Below, piece after piece: positions 26,301 through 34,428 of a stretch of DNA of 64,000 nucleotides. This DNA is from Bacteroidaceae bacterium (GTDB lineage: Bacteria; Bacteroidota; Bacteroidia; Bacteroidales; Bacteroidaceae): positions 1 to 64,000 of the forward strand of contig JAKSLI010000008.1 of the NCBI GenBank assembly GCA_024401305.1, read 5' to 3'. Each line of letters starts with the position of its first letter. Positions within the stretch are counted from its first letter, which is position 1. Position numbers and translations under genes: made by a program. A model generated the notes under the pieces. That model ran no database searches. It was not told the DNA's origin and worked only from the letters and a program-made list of their open reading frames with translations.

Positions 26301-26830
26301 ATGGTGAGACCGTATACCACATCTCTATGGAGAGCATCTATTGCGATGATGCTGATAAGGATGGTGTCTATGTTCCTAAAAATACGGGTGTTCTCCTCAA
26401 ATGCATGAATGCAGATGCTACGAATCAGAATGCTTATTATTGCATCAGCGATCGTAATGACGAGGGGCTTGTGAATTATGCTGGAAGTAATGTGTTTACA
26501 GGTATAACTGTTGACAACAAAGTGATAAATGCCTCAGCAGAAAAGCCGATATTTGTGCTACAGGAAGGAGTGTTCTGCTATGTTTACCCTAAGATAACTC
26601 CAACAGTAACAATGCCTGTTCACAAAGCTTACATGCAGTTGCCAGATGCTCCTGCCGGCGCAAAAGTAAATTTGTCATTTGCCGATGGCGATGTAACTTC
26701 CATTGATGCGATTGACAATGGTGCGATTTCGCCTGCAAATAATCTTGTTTACAACCTTTCCGGCCAGCGCGTTGGAAAGAGTTACAACGGATTTGTGATA
26801 AAGAATGGCAGGAAGTTCGTGCAGAAATAA
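23369..26830 (+). CDS. BspA-like leucine-rich-repeat surface protein
   Basis: 1153 residues. A signal peptide (MKRYFSLFISLLFCIVANA) is followed by imperfect leucine-rich repeats of the Treponema/BspA type (LRR_5), clearest between about 460 and 720: FKNCTGLETFVFPSTIRSI, FSGCSSLEHVTF, FRNCENLTEVNIPANVKTI. A second block is near 830. The C-terminus (NLVYNLSGQRVGKSYNG, ending GRKFVQK) has a short sorting-like module also seen at the ends of the proteins at 49712 and 60157. Such proteins are exported to the cell surface and implicated in adhesion in relatives. The ligand is unknown. Confidence 0.88.
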   Translation: MKRYFSLFISLLFCIVANAYKDGDPITVNGITYQFISVSKGTLRAISATTAAITDGNTIVVPPTAVDPQDAQKIYTVDAVRFYGNVLPAACTKVILSEGITKMNSLYNDASVRELYLPATLNEFTLLNQYELRKIEVAAGNTNFKFVTEEEFTGVNPGTESDGYVAGYLVSCDDTKVYYHVYPKNFNYPNNTICIPDQVTFVLSGSYYRGPSSMQTIHIGKSLQTFASDAKAPDGLKAFTVDPENTTFHADEGVLYKLISGDEYGLECYPPGKNDEKFTVWEKCTKLTNLCLQYAKMNILDLNKVQTVDYNAWRFASRLHTVVIGDDLTALYNSQEGNNFKRYVFKNDYDKVPQPSEEEMVNSTNHQNFKLVDALLLSADGKTAWAWPAGRYLVSGSNETNSVCKDYTLPAGVETVKNYAFHNARIAKFHSNPELKNIEGGSAFAYSYFTHADFGASTDLANISGLSESSILEEITISPSVTTLSSFSGCKKLASIVIPDGSKMKEFSSSTFSGLSSLKSIIFEGTCADGFSIKSDAFKNCTGLETFVFPSTIRSIYEGAFSGCSSLEHVTFQQPSTLYWIGDNAFAMCPLKKIDLPESLSEIHREAFRNCENLTEVNIPANVKTIHPEAFKFCNNLLDINVDKKNTKYSSLDGYLLSKDKETLVIFPPAKANDRFTLLPPSITKIGDYAFYSCSILKNLTIPNKVKSIGERSFGNCPNLNTITFLCDEMIDPAKINQEQNKVAFDDTMFKNITINVRQPKLTDYTENSFYQQFKAINPSFLVDKKNEYIAVSDIAVDLLAVNEGSHTYIIPQSIEHDGKQYIVSLMGDYACQNAPSSIKEIVMFNNVEYIGAKAFKQTASQTIENLFFVQANPTKQLLSTTRFELTPADLGGDDQYKEFADDMKVYVRKSAYDKCITDWASYSSMIDYKIKDAQIKTKYATFAREFDVDFSDCTDYQILAFTANCDNKGITSGSGDYGETVYHISMESIYCDDADKDGVYVPKNTGVLLKCMNADATNQNAYYCISDRNDEGLVNYAGSNVFTGITVDNKVINASAEKPIFVLQEGVFCYVYPKITPTVTMPVHKAYMQLPDAPAGAKVNLSFADGDVTSIDAIDNGAISPANNLVYNLSGQRVGKSYNGFVIKNGRKFVQK

Positions 26831-27013
26831 CATAAACAGACATACAACAGACAGATATACAGAAAATATGCAGGTGTGTATAATAGAGATTCTGGCTTTC
26901 TAATATCACAGGAATAAACAGAAAAATCCCCAACCCTTCCGATGTGCGAAGTGCCTAACTCTGGATCACGCTTGCGCATCATGTTGCTGAGTTAGAAAGA
27001 AAAACAAAAAAAT

Positions 27014-27063
27014 GTCCAAGGAATTGCTGCGACTTACGATGTGCAGTTATTCCTTGGACAGTA
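27014..27063 (-). terminator. Terminator of the carbonic anhydrase transcript
   Basis: On the minus strand GTCCAAGGAA (27050-27059) and TTCCTTGGAC (27014-27023) form a perfect 10-base stem around a 26-base loop, followed by ATTTTTTTG. It lies about 20 bases after the stop at 27081 and closes the minus-strand gene run. Confidence 0.7.
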
Positions 27064-27080
27064 CTATTATCCTTATTCCG

Positions 27081-27812
27081 TTACTGCAGGAACTCAACAA
27101 CGCCGTTTTCGAGGTCGAACACAGCACCTACAACCTTGATCTTGCCTTCTTCCTCAAGTTCAGAAAGGATGGTGCTATTGGAACGTACTGCCTTCATCAT
27201 GTTGCGTACGTTAGCATATACAACGGCGTTTTCCAGTTCTGCGCCTTCCGCATCAGCATTGTCCTTGGTGCATTCCGCGATAGCAGGCTGAATCTTGGCA
27301 AGCATCTGAGTCATGTTGCCTGCCTTAACGCCTTCGCAAGCAGAGTGTACGGCACCGCAGTTCTTGTGACCCATTACCACGACTACCTTTGATCCTGAGT
27401 GCTCGCAAGCGTACTCCATACTGCCGAGTACGTCCGGGCTGACTACATTACCTGCGACACGGGTAACGAAGATGTCGCCTACGCCCTTGTCGAAGATCAT
27501 CTCTACAGGTACGCGGGCATCAATGCAAGAGAGTACGATAGCGAGAGGGTGCTGACCGTCGCTTGCCGACTCCTTAAGCTGAGCAACGGCATCGCGCTTG
27601 TGCTCCTTGTGGTTCACGAAGGCAGCATTGCCTTCCTTCAGGATGCTGATGACCGAATCTGGCGAAAGCGGATCGACGTCTGTTGCGTGGAGAACGTGTG
27701 TCTCCAAAGAATCCTCACCGGCTGTTGCCCCTGACTCTGTGTTACCACCATTGCATGATACGATAGCGGCTGCTGCAAATGTTACTGCAGCTAATTGAAA
27801 AATCTTTCTCAT
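27081..27812 (-). CDS. Beta-class carbonic anhydrase, predicted lipoprotein
   Basis: 243 residues. Residues 1-20 form a lipoprotein signal (AAIVSC, Cys20 lipidated). The beta-carbonic anhydrase site is complete: C96-x-D98-x-R100 (SCIDAR) and H149-x-x-C152 (GHKNC), binding zinc and interconverting CO2 and bicarbonate. Export as a lipoprotein places it in the periplasm or at the outer membrane, where it could supply bicarbonate to CO2-requiring succinate producers; that role is inference. It starts 13 bases after MetAP and is the last gene of the minus run. Confidence 0.9.
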   Translation of the reverse strand: MRKIFQLAAVTFAAAAIVSCNGGNTESGATAGEDSLETHVLHATDVDPLSPDSVISILKEGNAAFVNHKEHKRDAVAQLKESASDGQHPLAIVLSCIDARVPVEMIFDKGVGDIFVTRVAGNVVSPDVLGSMEYACEHSGSKVVVVMGHKNCGAVHSACEGVKAGNMTQMLAKIQPAIAECTKDNADAEGAELENAVVYANVRNMMKAVRSNSTILSELEEEGKIKVVGAVFDLENGVVEFLQ

Positions 27813-27825
27813 ACTTGTTCTTTTA

Positions 27826-28689
27826 CTATTCAGTTATCACTTCTGGTCCATTCTCTGTTATGACGATGGTCTTCTCCCATTGTGCTGATGGCATTCCGTC
27901 TTCGGTATAGACTTCCCATCCGTATGGGTCGTCGGCATCGATGAAGACCTTGTGTGTGCCCATGTTGATCATCGGTTCGATGGTGAACACCATGCCTGGC
28001 ACGATGAGCATTCCTTCCTTCTTCTGGCGATAGTGGCAGACTTCGGGCTCTTCGTGGAACTTGAGTCCTACGCCGTGGCCGCAGAGGTCGCGGACGATGC
28101 CGTAGTGGTGCTTGTCGCAGATGGTTTGGATGACATTGCCGATGTCGTTGATGAAGTGCCATGGCTGGGCTGCTTCGATGCCTGCTTCAAGACATTCCTT
28201 CGTTACGCGAACGAGCTTCTCCCATTCCGGTTCCGTCTCACCGCCAACGATGAATGTGCGGTTGGCGTCGGCGTAGTAGCCGTTGATGATTGTCGTGACA
28301 TCGACATTAATGATGTCGCCGTTCTCAAGGACGTCTTCTTCCTTAGGAATACCGTGACAGACGCAGTCGTTGATGGATGTGCAGCAGTGCTTTGGGAAGC
28401 CTTCGTAGTTGAACGGAGCGCAAGTGCCGCCGTGCTTTGCAGTGAACTCAGCGACGAATTCGTCAATCTGGAGCGTTGTGACGCCTTCCTTTATCATGTC
28501 CTGAACGCGGTCGAGGAGTTCGGTGTTGACCTTTCCCGCCTCACGGATGCCGTCTATCTGCTCTGGAGAGAGTATGAGGTTGCGGTTAGGGACGAGTTTG
28601 CCTCTCTTTTGGAAGGATAATACTTTCTCGTCCAAGGGTGTCAAGGTTTGTCCCTGAGGTACTATCCAACGGTGCTTTTTGTATGCCAT
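27826..28689 (-). CDS. map: Type I methionine aminopeptidase
   Basis: 287 residues. The metal ligands are visible in INVDVTTIINGYYADANRTF (two Asp), CGHGVGLKFHEEP (His, Glu) and the late Glu of QWEKTIVI. The substrate His is in YEGFPKHCCTS. An N-terminal extension of about 45 residues (MAYKKHRWIVPQGQTLTP...) precedes the catalytic domain. The only in-frame ATG before residue 66 is at 28689, so the gene start overlaps the end of the DUF4296 gene by 104 bases in another frame. It removes initiator methionine in the cytoplasm. Confidence 0.9.
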   Translation of the reverse strand: MAYKKHRWIVPQGQTLTPLDEKVLSFQKRGKLVPNRNLILSPEQIDGIREAGKVNTELLDRVQDMIKEGVTTLQIDEFVAEFTAKHGGTCAPFNYEGFPKHCCTSINDCVCHGIPKEEDVLENGDIINVDVTTIINGYYADANRTFIVGGETEPEWEKLVRVTKECLEAGIEAAQPWHFINDIGNVIQTICDKHHYGIVRDLCGHGVGLKFHEEPEVCHYRQKKEGMLIVPGMVFTIEPMINMGTHKVFIDADDPYGWEVYTEDGMPSAQWEKTIVITENGPEVITE

Positions 28690-29530
28690 TGTTTAATCTG
28701 TTTAATGAATCGTTGCGCAGGCTGTCAGCCTTGGCTTGTTGTGCCGCCAGTGTTTCCGGATCGGCAGTATGCATTCTGATGAGTTTTATGTTGCGCACGA
28801 GAGCCACCTTCGTTGTGGTTTGTGTGCTGTAAGGATCGTGGACGAATGTCATGAAGCCTGTAACGGACTTTATGCCAAGGCGGTCGCTATCGTCAACGGT
28901 GAGCGTAGCGTGCATAGGCGAAGCGAAATGCTGCGTCGTGAATGCTATGCTGTCGTTCTTGAACTTCACTGCGAGCATTGCCACCACATCGCGTCGTCCG
29001 TCCTGGATTATGAAGTCGGTATCGAATGAGAGCAACATGCGGTCGCCTGCCTTATAGGCTGTCTCCGGCTTAATGTCGAACTGCACGACATTGTATGGAA
29101 CATACGGAACGAGCACGAACGACGTGGCTTCCTTCCATACATTCGTGGTATCGGCAGAAGAGAATCCTTCGCCCATGGAATTGAGGTCTTGCACATTACC
29201 GCCCATGGCAACGGTCTGCTCCATCATTCGGTTCTCAATGTTCTTGTAGATGGTGTTGAGAAGACGGTAGTGGCGTGTGTAATAGACCATGGAAGTGTCG
29301 AACTCTGCCTGGGTGTAGTCGTACTTTGCGAGGATGTCGTTGTAGAGTTTCTGGTCGTTGTATTTGTTGCCTTCGGTCATGTTCAGACTCACGGCAATAT
29401 GGTAGTCGTAAAGAATATCCTCCATATCCCCTTCCGAAATGATACCGGAAGGCAGCGACGGCTTGCATGAGAAGAAGAGGGTCATGGCAAGCAGGAAGGT
29501 AAAGAGGGATAGGAGGTGCTTCTTGTTCAT
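28586..29530 (-). CDS. DUF4296 lipoprotein
   Basis: 314 residues. A lipoprotein signal (MNKKHLLSLFTFLLAM...FFSC) precedes the DUF4296 core PSGIISEGDMEDILYDYHIAVS, a small helical domain found in Bacteroidota next to lspA. The second half is less conserved and ends in a polar tail (NNGIQKAPLDSTSGTNLDT). The start at 29530 is preferred over GTG at 29566, because upstream codons come from a dispersed repeat (DASASG). Function is unknown. The tail overlaps the start of map. Confidence 0.8.
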   Translation of the reverse strand: MNKKHLLSLFTFLLAMTLFFSCKPSLPSGIISEGDMEDILYDYHIAVSLNMTEGNKYNDQKLYNDILAKYDYTQAEFDTSMVYYTRHYRLLNTIYKNIENRMMEQTVAMGGNVQDLNSMGEGFSSADTTNVWKEATSFVLVPYVPYNVVQFDIKPETAYKAGDRMLLSFDTDFIIQDGRRDVVAMLAVKFKNDSIAFTTQHFASPMHATLTVDDSDRLGIKSVTGFMTFVHDPYSTQTTTKVALVRNIKLIRMHTADPETLAAQQAKADSLRNDSLNRLNNGIQKAPLDSTSGTNLDTLGRESIILPKERQTRP

Positions 29531-29543
29531 AGGGAGAAAGCAA

Positions 29544-29572
29544 CCCGAAGCTGACGCATCGGGCACAGGGGC
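29544..29572 (-). repeat. Intergenic copy of the GCCCCTGTG...GCGTCAGCTTC repeat
   Basis: Lies between the lspA stop and the DUF4296 start. If translated it reads the same PV-x-x-ASAS frame as the copies inside IleRS and the macroglobulin. Confidence 0.75.
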
Positions 29573-29574
29573 TT

Positions 29575-30234
29575 TTAGGCTATAGGGGGAGTGTCGGTTT
29601 GGGGTTGGTCTTGGTTTTCGTTTTCGTTATTGAGTTCAGATAGTTCCTTGCGGCAGAAGATGGCGAGGGCAACGACTCCCACGCTGATGGCTGAATCGGC
29701 GAAGTTGAACACTGGCGAGAAGAATATGAACTGCTCGCCGCCGCAGAACGGGAACCAATCAGGATAGTTCGAAACAATAAGGGGGAAGTAGAACATATCG
29801 ACCACTTTTCCCTCAAGGAAAGGTGCGTAACCAGTGCCGAACTCTACGAACTGAGAGATGTAATACGGTGCCGAAGCGTTGAAGATGAGTCCGTAGAACA
29901 TGCAGTCGATGAGGTTTCCTGCTGCTCCGGCAAGTATCATCGAGAGTATTACGACATAGACTGTCCTTGCTCCCTTGCGAATGACCCTTGCGATGTACCA
30001 CGAAAGGAAGCAGATGGCAACGAGTCGGAACAGGCTAAGAAGAATTTTAGGCATGACGGACATACCGAACGCCATGCCCTTGTTCTCAACAAAGGTTATG
30101 AAGAACCAGTCGGTCACACGAATGCTGTCGTGCAACGCCATGCCGGTCTTGACTTCAATCTTTATGATCTGGTCTATTATGAGTATTGCCAAAGTCAGTG
30201 CAATGGCAAGAATAGCTTGGGTTTTCTTTGTCAT
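29575..30234 (-). CDS. lspA: Lipoprotein signal peptidase (signal peptidase II)
   Basis: 219 residues with four membrane helices. The catalytic aspartates are in GNLIDCMFYG and FNFADSAISVG, and ENKGMAFG is the conserved first loop. It cleaves prolipoprotein signal peptides at the inner membrane. It is longer than the E. coli enzyme because of the loop FNASAPYYISQF...EGK between the two Asp motifs and a polar C-tail, as usual in Bacteroidota. The ATG immediately follows the stop codon of the TraR-like gene. The next gene encodes a lipoprotein. Confidence 0.93.
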   Translation of the reverse strand: MTKKTQAILAIALTLAILIIDQIIKIEVKTGMALHDSIRVTDWFFITFVENKGMAFGMSVMPKILLSLFRLVAICFLSWYIARVIRKGARTVYVVILSMILAGAAGNLIDCMFYGLIFNASAPYYISQFVEFGTGYAPFLEGKVVDMFYFPLIVSNYPDWFPFCGGEQFIFFSPVFNFADSAISVGVVALAIFCRKELSELNNENENQDQPQTDTPPIA

Positions 30235-30621
30235 TTAATGATTCTTGTTCTTCATTTTTGAAGCGACACTGAGGGTTGCATGTGGCACAATGCGAAGACG
30301 CTCCTTAGGAATGAGTTCGCCCGTGAGACGGTCGATGCCGTAAGTGCCGTTCTTGATGCGCACAAGGGCAGCCTCAAGGCTTCTGATGAACTTGTACTGG
30401 CGCTCAGCCTGAACGAGTAGTTCCTCTTTGCTCAGAGTGCAACTTCCTTCTTCAAGCACCTTGTATGTAGGCATTGTATCGTCAATATCGTTGCTGTCGT
30501 CACCTCTGAAAGAACGCATGAGGCTTTCGTACTCCTTGCGTGCCAATTCAATCTTGCTGTCGATAATTTCCTTGAACTCAACGAGTTCCTCAGCGGTGTA
30601 GCGTGTCTTCTTTTCTTCCAT
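30235..30621 (-). CDS. DksA/TraR-family regulator lacking zinc cysteines
   Basis: 128 residues. Two helices form the coiled-coil part (LVEFKEIIDSKIELARKEYESL and a second helix ending LEAALVRIKNGTYG). The C-terminal LTGELIPKERLRIVPHATLS matches DksA/TraR proteins of Bacteroidota. The zinc-finger cysteines are missing: YGIC reads YGID and the far pair is absent, so the tail must fold without zinc. The family binds the RNA polymerase secondary channel. The gene sits in the conserved ileS - traR-like - lspA order and abuts lspA. Confidence 0.87.
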   Translation of the reverse strand: MEEKKTRYTAEELVEFKEIIDSKIELARKEYESLMRSFRGDDSNDIDDTMPTYKVLEEGSCTLSKEELLVQAERQYKFIRSLEAALVRIKNGTYGIDRLTGELIPKERLRIVPHATLSVASKMKNKNH

Positions 30622-30658
30622 AGTTAGTATAAGGTTTGGTGATTGTTATTGTTTATTA

Positions 30659-30770
30659 TTCGCTCTTTGAGCGAGGCTACAGAGTACAGACTACAGAGTA
30701 CAGGCTTTTGCCATGCGGATTGTAGCTTGTAGTTTGTAGTCTATAGCCTGTAGCCTCGCTGAAAGCGAAT
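30659..30770. repeat. Inverted tandem-repeat element, CTACAGAGTACAG unit
   Basis: The left arm ATTCGCTCTTTGAGCGAGG plus CTACAGAGTACAG units (30659-30706) faces its complement (30725-30770) around the core TGCCATGCGGATTGTA. The core word CCATGCGGATTGTA and the unit recur at 57335-57453. Confidence 0.85.
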
Positions 30771-30773
30771 TTA

Positions 30774-33700
30774 TTATTTCTTGATAGAAATGTTTACCTT
30801 GAAGTCGTCGAAATCGACTTCCTGTCCGTCGTTGTCGGCGATTGTTATGCTGTCGGCAAGTACCTGCTGGCAGATGTATTCGCCGTAAGTGGCGATGGCT
30901 GCGTCTGTGCTTGCGTTGGCAGAAACCGTGATGTTGATGCGGTCTGTGATCTCAAGTCCGCTCTCCTTACGGATGTTCTGGATGCGGTTAATGAGCTCGC
31001 GAGCCATACCTTCGTTGATGAGTTCTGGTGTGAGTTCTGTCTCCATAGCCACTGTGAGAGCGCCTTCGTTGGCAACTTCCCATCCAGGGATGTCCTGAGA
31101 GATGACCTCAACATCAGCGAGTTCGATAACGGCAGGAGCACCGTCAACAGTGATTTCGATAGAAGCGTTCTTCTCGAGAGCGGCAATCTGCTGCTGGTCG
31201 AGTGCGTCAACCTGTGCTGCAACAGCCTTCATCTGCTTGCCGAACTTCTTACCCATGACGCGGAAGTTACACTTCACCTTCTTCACGAGGAGGTTTTCGC
31301 CGCCTTCGCACTCCATCTCCTTGACATTCACTTCGTTAAGAACAAGGTCGCGGATGGCGAGAATCTGTGCCTTCTGCTCGTCGTTCATGGCAGGAACAAG
31401 AATCTTCTGGAGTGGCTGACGCACCTTGATGTTCACCTTACGACGGAGAGCGAGAACCATAGAAGTGATCTGCTGTGCCATCTGCATGCGCTGCTCGAGG
31501 TCCTTATCGATGGCTGTTTCGTCAGCAACAGGGAAGGAAGCGAGGTGAACGCTGGTGAAGTCAGAAGCTGACGCTTCAGACACAGGGGCTGATTCAGACA
31601 CAGGGGCTGATTCAGACACAGGGGCTGAACCTTCAGGAGAAGCGGCTCCGTTCTGGGCTGAGAGGAGGTCGTTGTAGAGCTCGTCAGCGTAGAATGGAGA
31701 GAACGGTGCGAGAAGGAGAGAGATTGTCTTCAAGCACTGGTAGAGTGTCTGGTAAGCAGCGAGCTTGTCCTGACTCATATCCTTACCCCAGAAACGCTTG
31801 CGGTTAAGACGAACATACCAGTTAGAGAGGTAGTCGTTTACGAAACCGTCGATGAAGCGACCAGCGCGTGTTGGCTCGTAGTCAGCGAGAGCTTCGTCAA
31901 CATTCTTCACGAGAGTGTTGAGCTCGGAGATTATCCAGCGGTCAATCTCTGGACGCTCTGCGAGTGGCACGAGTGGCTCTGCGCCTGTGAAGCCGTCAAC
32001 ATTAGCGTAGAGAGCGAAGAATGAGTATGTGTTATAGAGGGTTCCGAAGAACTTGCGACGGATTTCGTCAACACCCTTTGGATCGAACTTGAGGTTGTCC
32101 CAAGGCTGTGAGTTAGTGAGCATGTAAAAGCGAGTAGCATCTGTGCTCTGGTTCTTGAGAGTGTCGAATGGATTGACAGCATTGCCAAGACGCTTTGACA
32201 TCTTGTTGCCCTTAGCATCGAGAACGAGACCTGAAGAGATAACGTTCTTGAATGCGACAGAATCGAACACCATTGTTGCGATGGCATGGAGAGTGAAGAA
32301 CCAACCACGAGTCTGGTCAACACCTTCATTGATGAAGTCAGCAGGGAATGCCTTGCGGTCGTCGATGAGTTCCTTGTTCTCGAATGGGTAGTGAATCTGA
32401 GCGTAAGGCATAGCACCAGAATCGAACCAAACATCGATGAGGTCTGTCTCGCGCTTCATTGGCTTGCCGCTTTCGCTTACGAGAACGATGTCGTCAACGT
32501 AAGGACGGTGGAGGTCAATCTTATTGTAGTTTTCCTTTGAGTTGTCGCCAGGAACGAAGTCGTTGTCCTTCAATGGGTTAGATTTCATAAGACCAGCAGC
32601 AACAGCCTTCTCGATTTCGTTGTAGAGTTCCTCTACGCTACCGATGCAAAGCTCTTCCTTTGTGTCGCGGTTGCGCCAGATAGGAAGTGGAGTACCCCAA
32701 TAGCGAGAACGAGAGAGGTTCCAGTCGTTGAGGTTCTCGAGCCAGTTGCCGAAGCGACCAGAACCAGTTGACTCTGGCTTCCAGTTGATAGTCTTGTTGA
32801 GTTCCACCATGCGCTCCTTCTTTGCAGTAGAGCGGATGAACCAAGAGTCGAGTGGATAGTAGAGGATAGGGAGGTCAGTACGCCAGCAGTGTGGGTAGTT
32901 GTGGACATGCTTCTCAATCTTGAATGCGCTGCCTTCCTGCTTCATCTCCATGCAGATAGCGAGGTTGAGGTCGTCTTCTGGCTTGAGAGCCTTCATCGCC
33001 TCGTCGAGAGAAGTGTTGTCGTCCTTTGTGAACCAAGCCTTGAAACCTGGCTTTACATATTCGCCAGCGTGCTTCCAGTATGACTCGTTTACGCAGAGTT
33101 CGCGGAACTTCTCGTCCATGTCCTCTGACACGAAGTACTTGCCCTGGAAGTCAACCATAGGGCGAGTGTCGCCACCCTTGTCGAGAATGAAGAGAGAAGG
33201 GATGCCAGCGTCCTTTGCTACCTTGGCGTCGTCAGCACCGAAAGTAGGAGCGATATGAACGATACCTGTACCGTCTTCTGTTGTAACATAGTCGCCAGGG
33301 ATTACGCGGAAAGCTTCCTCTTCCTTTACAACAACCTCGTTGTTCTCGAGAGCGCAAGGCTTAACCCAAGGCATGAGCTGCTGATAGTGAAGGCCAACGA
33401 GATCAGTTCCCTTACCGCGCCAAACGATGTTCATTGGGATTTCGTTGCCTTCCTCGTCCTTCTTTGCTGAGAAATAAGCAGAGAGACGTGGCTCGGCGAT
33501 GATGTAGATTGCTTCTTCGCCAGAGTATGGGTTATTGCCAACAACGGCTACATAGTCAATCTTTGGACCAACGCAGAGAGCCGTGTTTGAAGGAAGTGTC
33601 CAAGGAGTTGTTGTCCAAGCGAGTACGTATGTCTTGAGACCTTCAGGCATTTCGCCAACGAGTTCGCCCTTGCCCTTGAGACCTTCGCAAACATCCTTTA

Positions 33701-34352
33701 CGATGAACTGCGCAGTACATGTTGTGTCCTTTACGTCACGGTAGCAACCTGGCTGGTTGAGCTCGTGAGAAGAAAGACCTGTACCAGCGGCTGGAGAATA
33801 TGGCTGGATAGTGTAGCCCTTGTAAAGCAAGTCCTTGTTGTAGAGCTGCTTGAGGAGCCACCAGAGAGTTTCGATGTATTTGTTGTCGTAAGTGATGTAT
33901 GGATTCTCGAGGTCAACCCAGTAACCCATCTGCTCTGTGAGTTCTGTCCATTCGTCGGTGAACATCATCACATTAGAGCGGCACTTTGCGTTATAGTCAG
34001 CAGTAGAGATGTACTTCTCGCTGTCCTTGTTGTCGATGTCGTTCTTTGTGATACCGAGTTCCTTTTCAACGCCAAGCTCTACAGGAAGACCGTGAGTGTC
34101 CCAACCTGCCTTACGCTTCACCTGGAAGCCCTTCATTGTCTTGTAGCGGTTGAATGTATCTTTTATTGTACGCGCGAGGACGTGGTGAATACCAGGGTGT
34201 CCGTTAGCAGAAGGAGGTCCTTCGAAGAATACGAACTCAGGGCAACCTTCGCGCTCTTCTACTGAGCGCCAGAAGAGATTGTGCTCTTTCCACTTAGCCA
34301 GGATTTCCTGGTTAGTGTTGTAAAGATCTATGTTTTTATGAGTGTTGAACAT
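30774..34352 (-). CDS. ileS: Isoleucyl-tRNA synthetase
   Basis: 1192 residues. Class I signature PPSANGHPGIHH (HIGH-type) is near residue 47 and GNKMSKRLGN is the KMSKS loop near 715. The editing domain lies between them (TTPWTLPSNTAL) and the anticodon-binding domain follows. It charges tRNA-Ile in the cytoplasm. A repeat-encoded run (APVSES three times, then EASASD) is inserted at about 909-930 in the C-terminal part, between NDLLSAQNG and LASFPVADE. It keeps the frame and is probably a tolerated surface loop. The C-terminal tail is the long eukaryote-like type common in Bacteroidota. Confidence 0.95.
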   Translation of the reverse strand: MFNTHKNIDLYNTNQEILAKWKEHNLFWRSVEEREGCPEFVFFEGPPSANGHPGIHHVLARTIKDTFNRYKTMKGFQVKRKAGWDTHGLPVELGVEKELGITKNDIDNKDSEKYISTADYNAKCRSNVMMFTDEWTELTEQMGYWVDLENPYITYDNKYIETLWWLLKQLYNKDLLYKGYTIQPYSPAAGTGLSSHELNQPGCYRDVKDTTCTAQFIVKDVCEGLKGKGELVGEMPEGLKTYVLAWTTTPWTLPSNTALCVGPKIDYVAVVGNNPYSGEEAIYIIAEPRLSAYFSAKKDEEGNEIPMNIVWRGKGTDLVGLHYQQLMPWVKPCALENNEVVVKEEEAFRVIPGDYVTTEDGTGIVHIAPTFGADDAKVAKDAGIPSLFILDKGGDTRPMVDFQGKYFVSEDMDEKFRELCVNESYWKHAGEYVKPGFKAWFTKDDNTSLDEAMKALKPEDDLNLAICMEMKQEGSAFKIEKHVHNYPHCWRTDLPILYYPLDSWFIRSTAKKERMVELNKTINWKPESTGSGRFGNWLENLNDWNLSRSRYWGTPLPIWRNRDTKEELCIGSVEELYNEIEKAVAAGLMKSNPLKDNDFVPGDNSKENYNKIDLHRPYVDDIVLVSESGKPMKRETDLIDVWFDSGAMPYAQIHYPFENKELIDDRKAFPADFINEGVDQTRGWFFTLHAIATMVFDSVAFKNVISSGLVLDAKGNKMSKRLGNAVNPFDTLKNQSTDATRFYMLTNSQPWDNLKFDPKGVDEIRRKFFGTLYNTYSFFALYANVDGFTGAEPLVPLAERPEIDRWIISELNTLVKNVDEALADYEPTRAGRFIDGFVNDYLSNWYVRLNRKRFWGKDMSQDKLAAYQTLYQCLKTISLLLAPFSPFYADELYNDLLSAQNGAASPEGSAPVSESAPVSESAPVSEASASDFTSVHLASFPVADETAIDKDLEQRMQMAQQITSMVLALRRKVNIKVRQPLQKILVPAMNDEQKAQILAIRDLVLNEVNVKEMECEGGENLLVKKVKCNFRVMGKKFGKQMKAVAAQVDALDQQQIAALEKNASIEITVDGAPAVIELADVEVISQDIPGWEVANEGALTVAMETELTPELINEGMARELINRIQNIRKESGLEITDRINITVSANASTDAAIATYGEYICQQVLADSITIADNDGQEVDFDDFKVNISIKK
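31564..31625 (-). repeat. In-frame repeat cluster inside ileS
   Basis: One full GCCCCTGTG...GAAGCGTCAGCTTC copy (31564-31589, read on the minus strand) is preceded by two further 18-base units encoding APVSES. It is the only copy with internal tandem expansion. Confidence 0.85.
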
Positions 34353-34360
34353 CTTTATAT

Positions 34361-34415
34361 TTACGATTTACGGATTTACAATTTACTGTTATTGAGACCG
34401 AAGCGAACGCTTCGG
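34361..34415. repeat. TTTACGA mini-array plus CCGAAGCGAACGCTTCGG palindrome
   Basis: ATTTACGATTTACGGATTTACAATTTAC is followed by an 18-base palindrome (34398-34415) in the CinA-IleRS gap. The palindrome resembles the GAAGCGTCAGCTTC family and could be a weak attenuator or terminator. Confidence 0.6.
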
Positions 34416-34428
34416 GAACGGTGGCGGC

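Noticed and set aside
28586-28830. Plus-strand frames opposite the DUF4296 and map genes (for example 27952-28620)
   Set aside because: Long only because of codon bias on the minus strand; no family features and no promoter.
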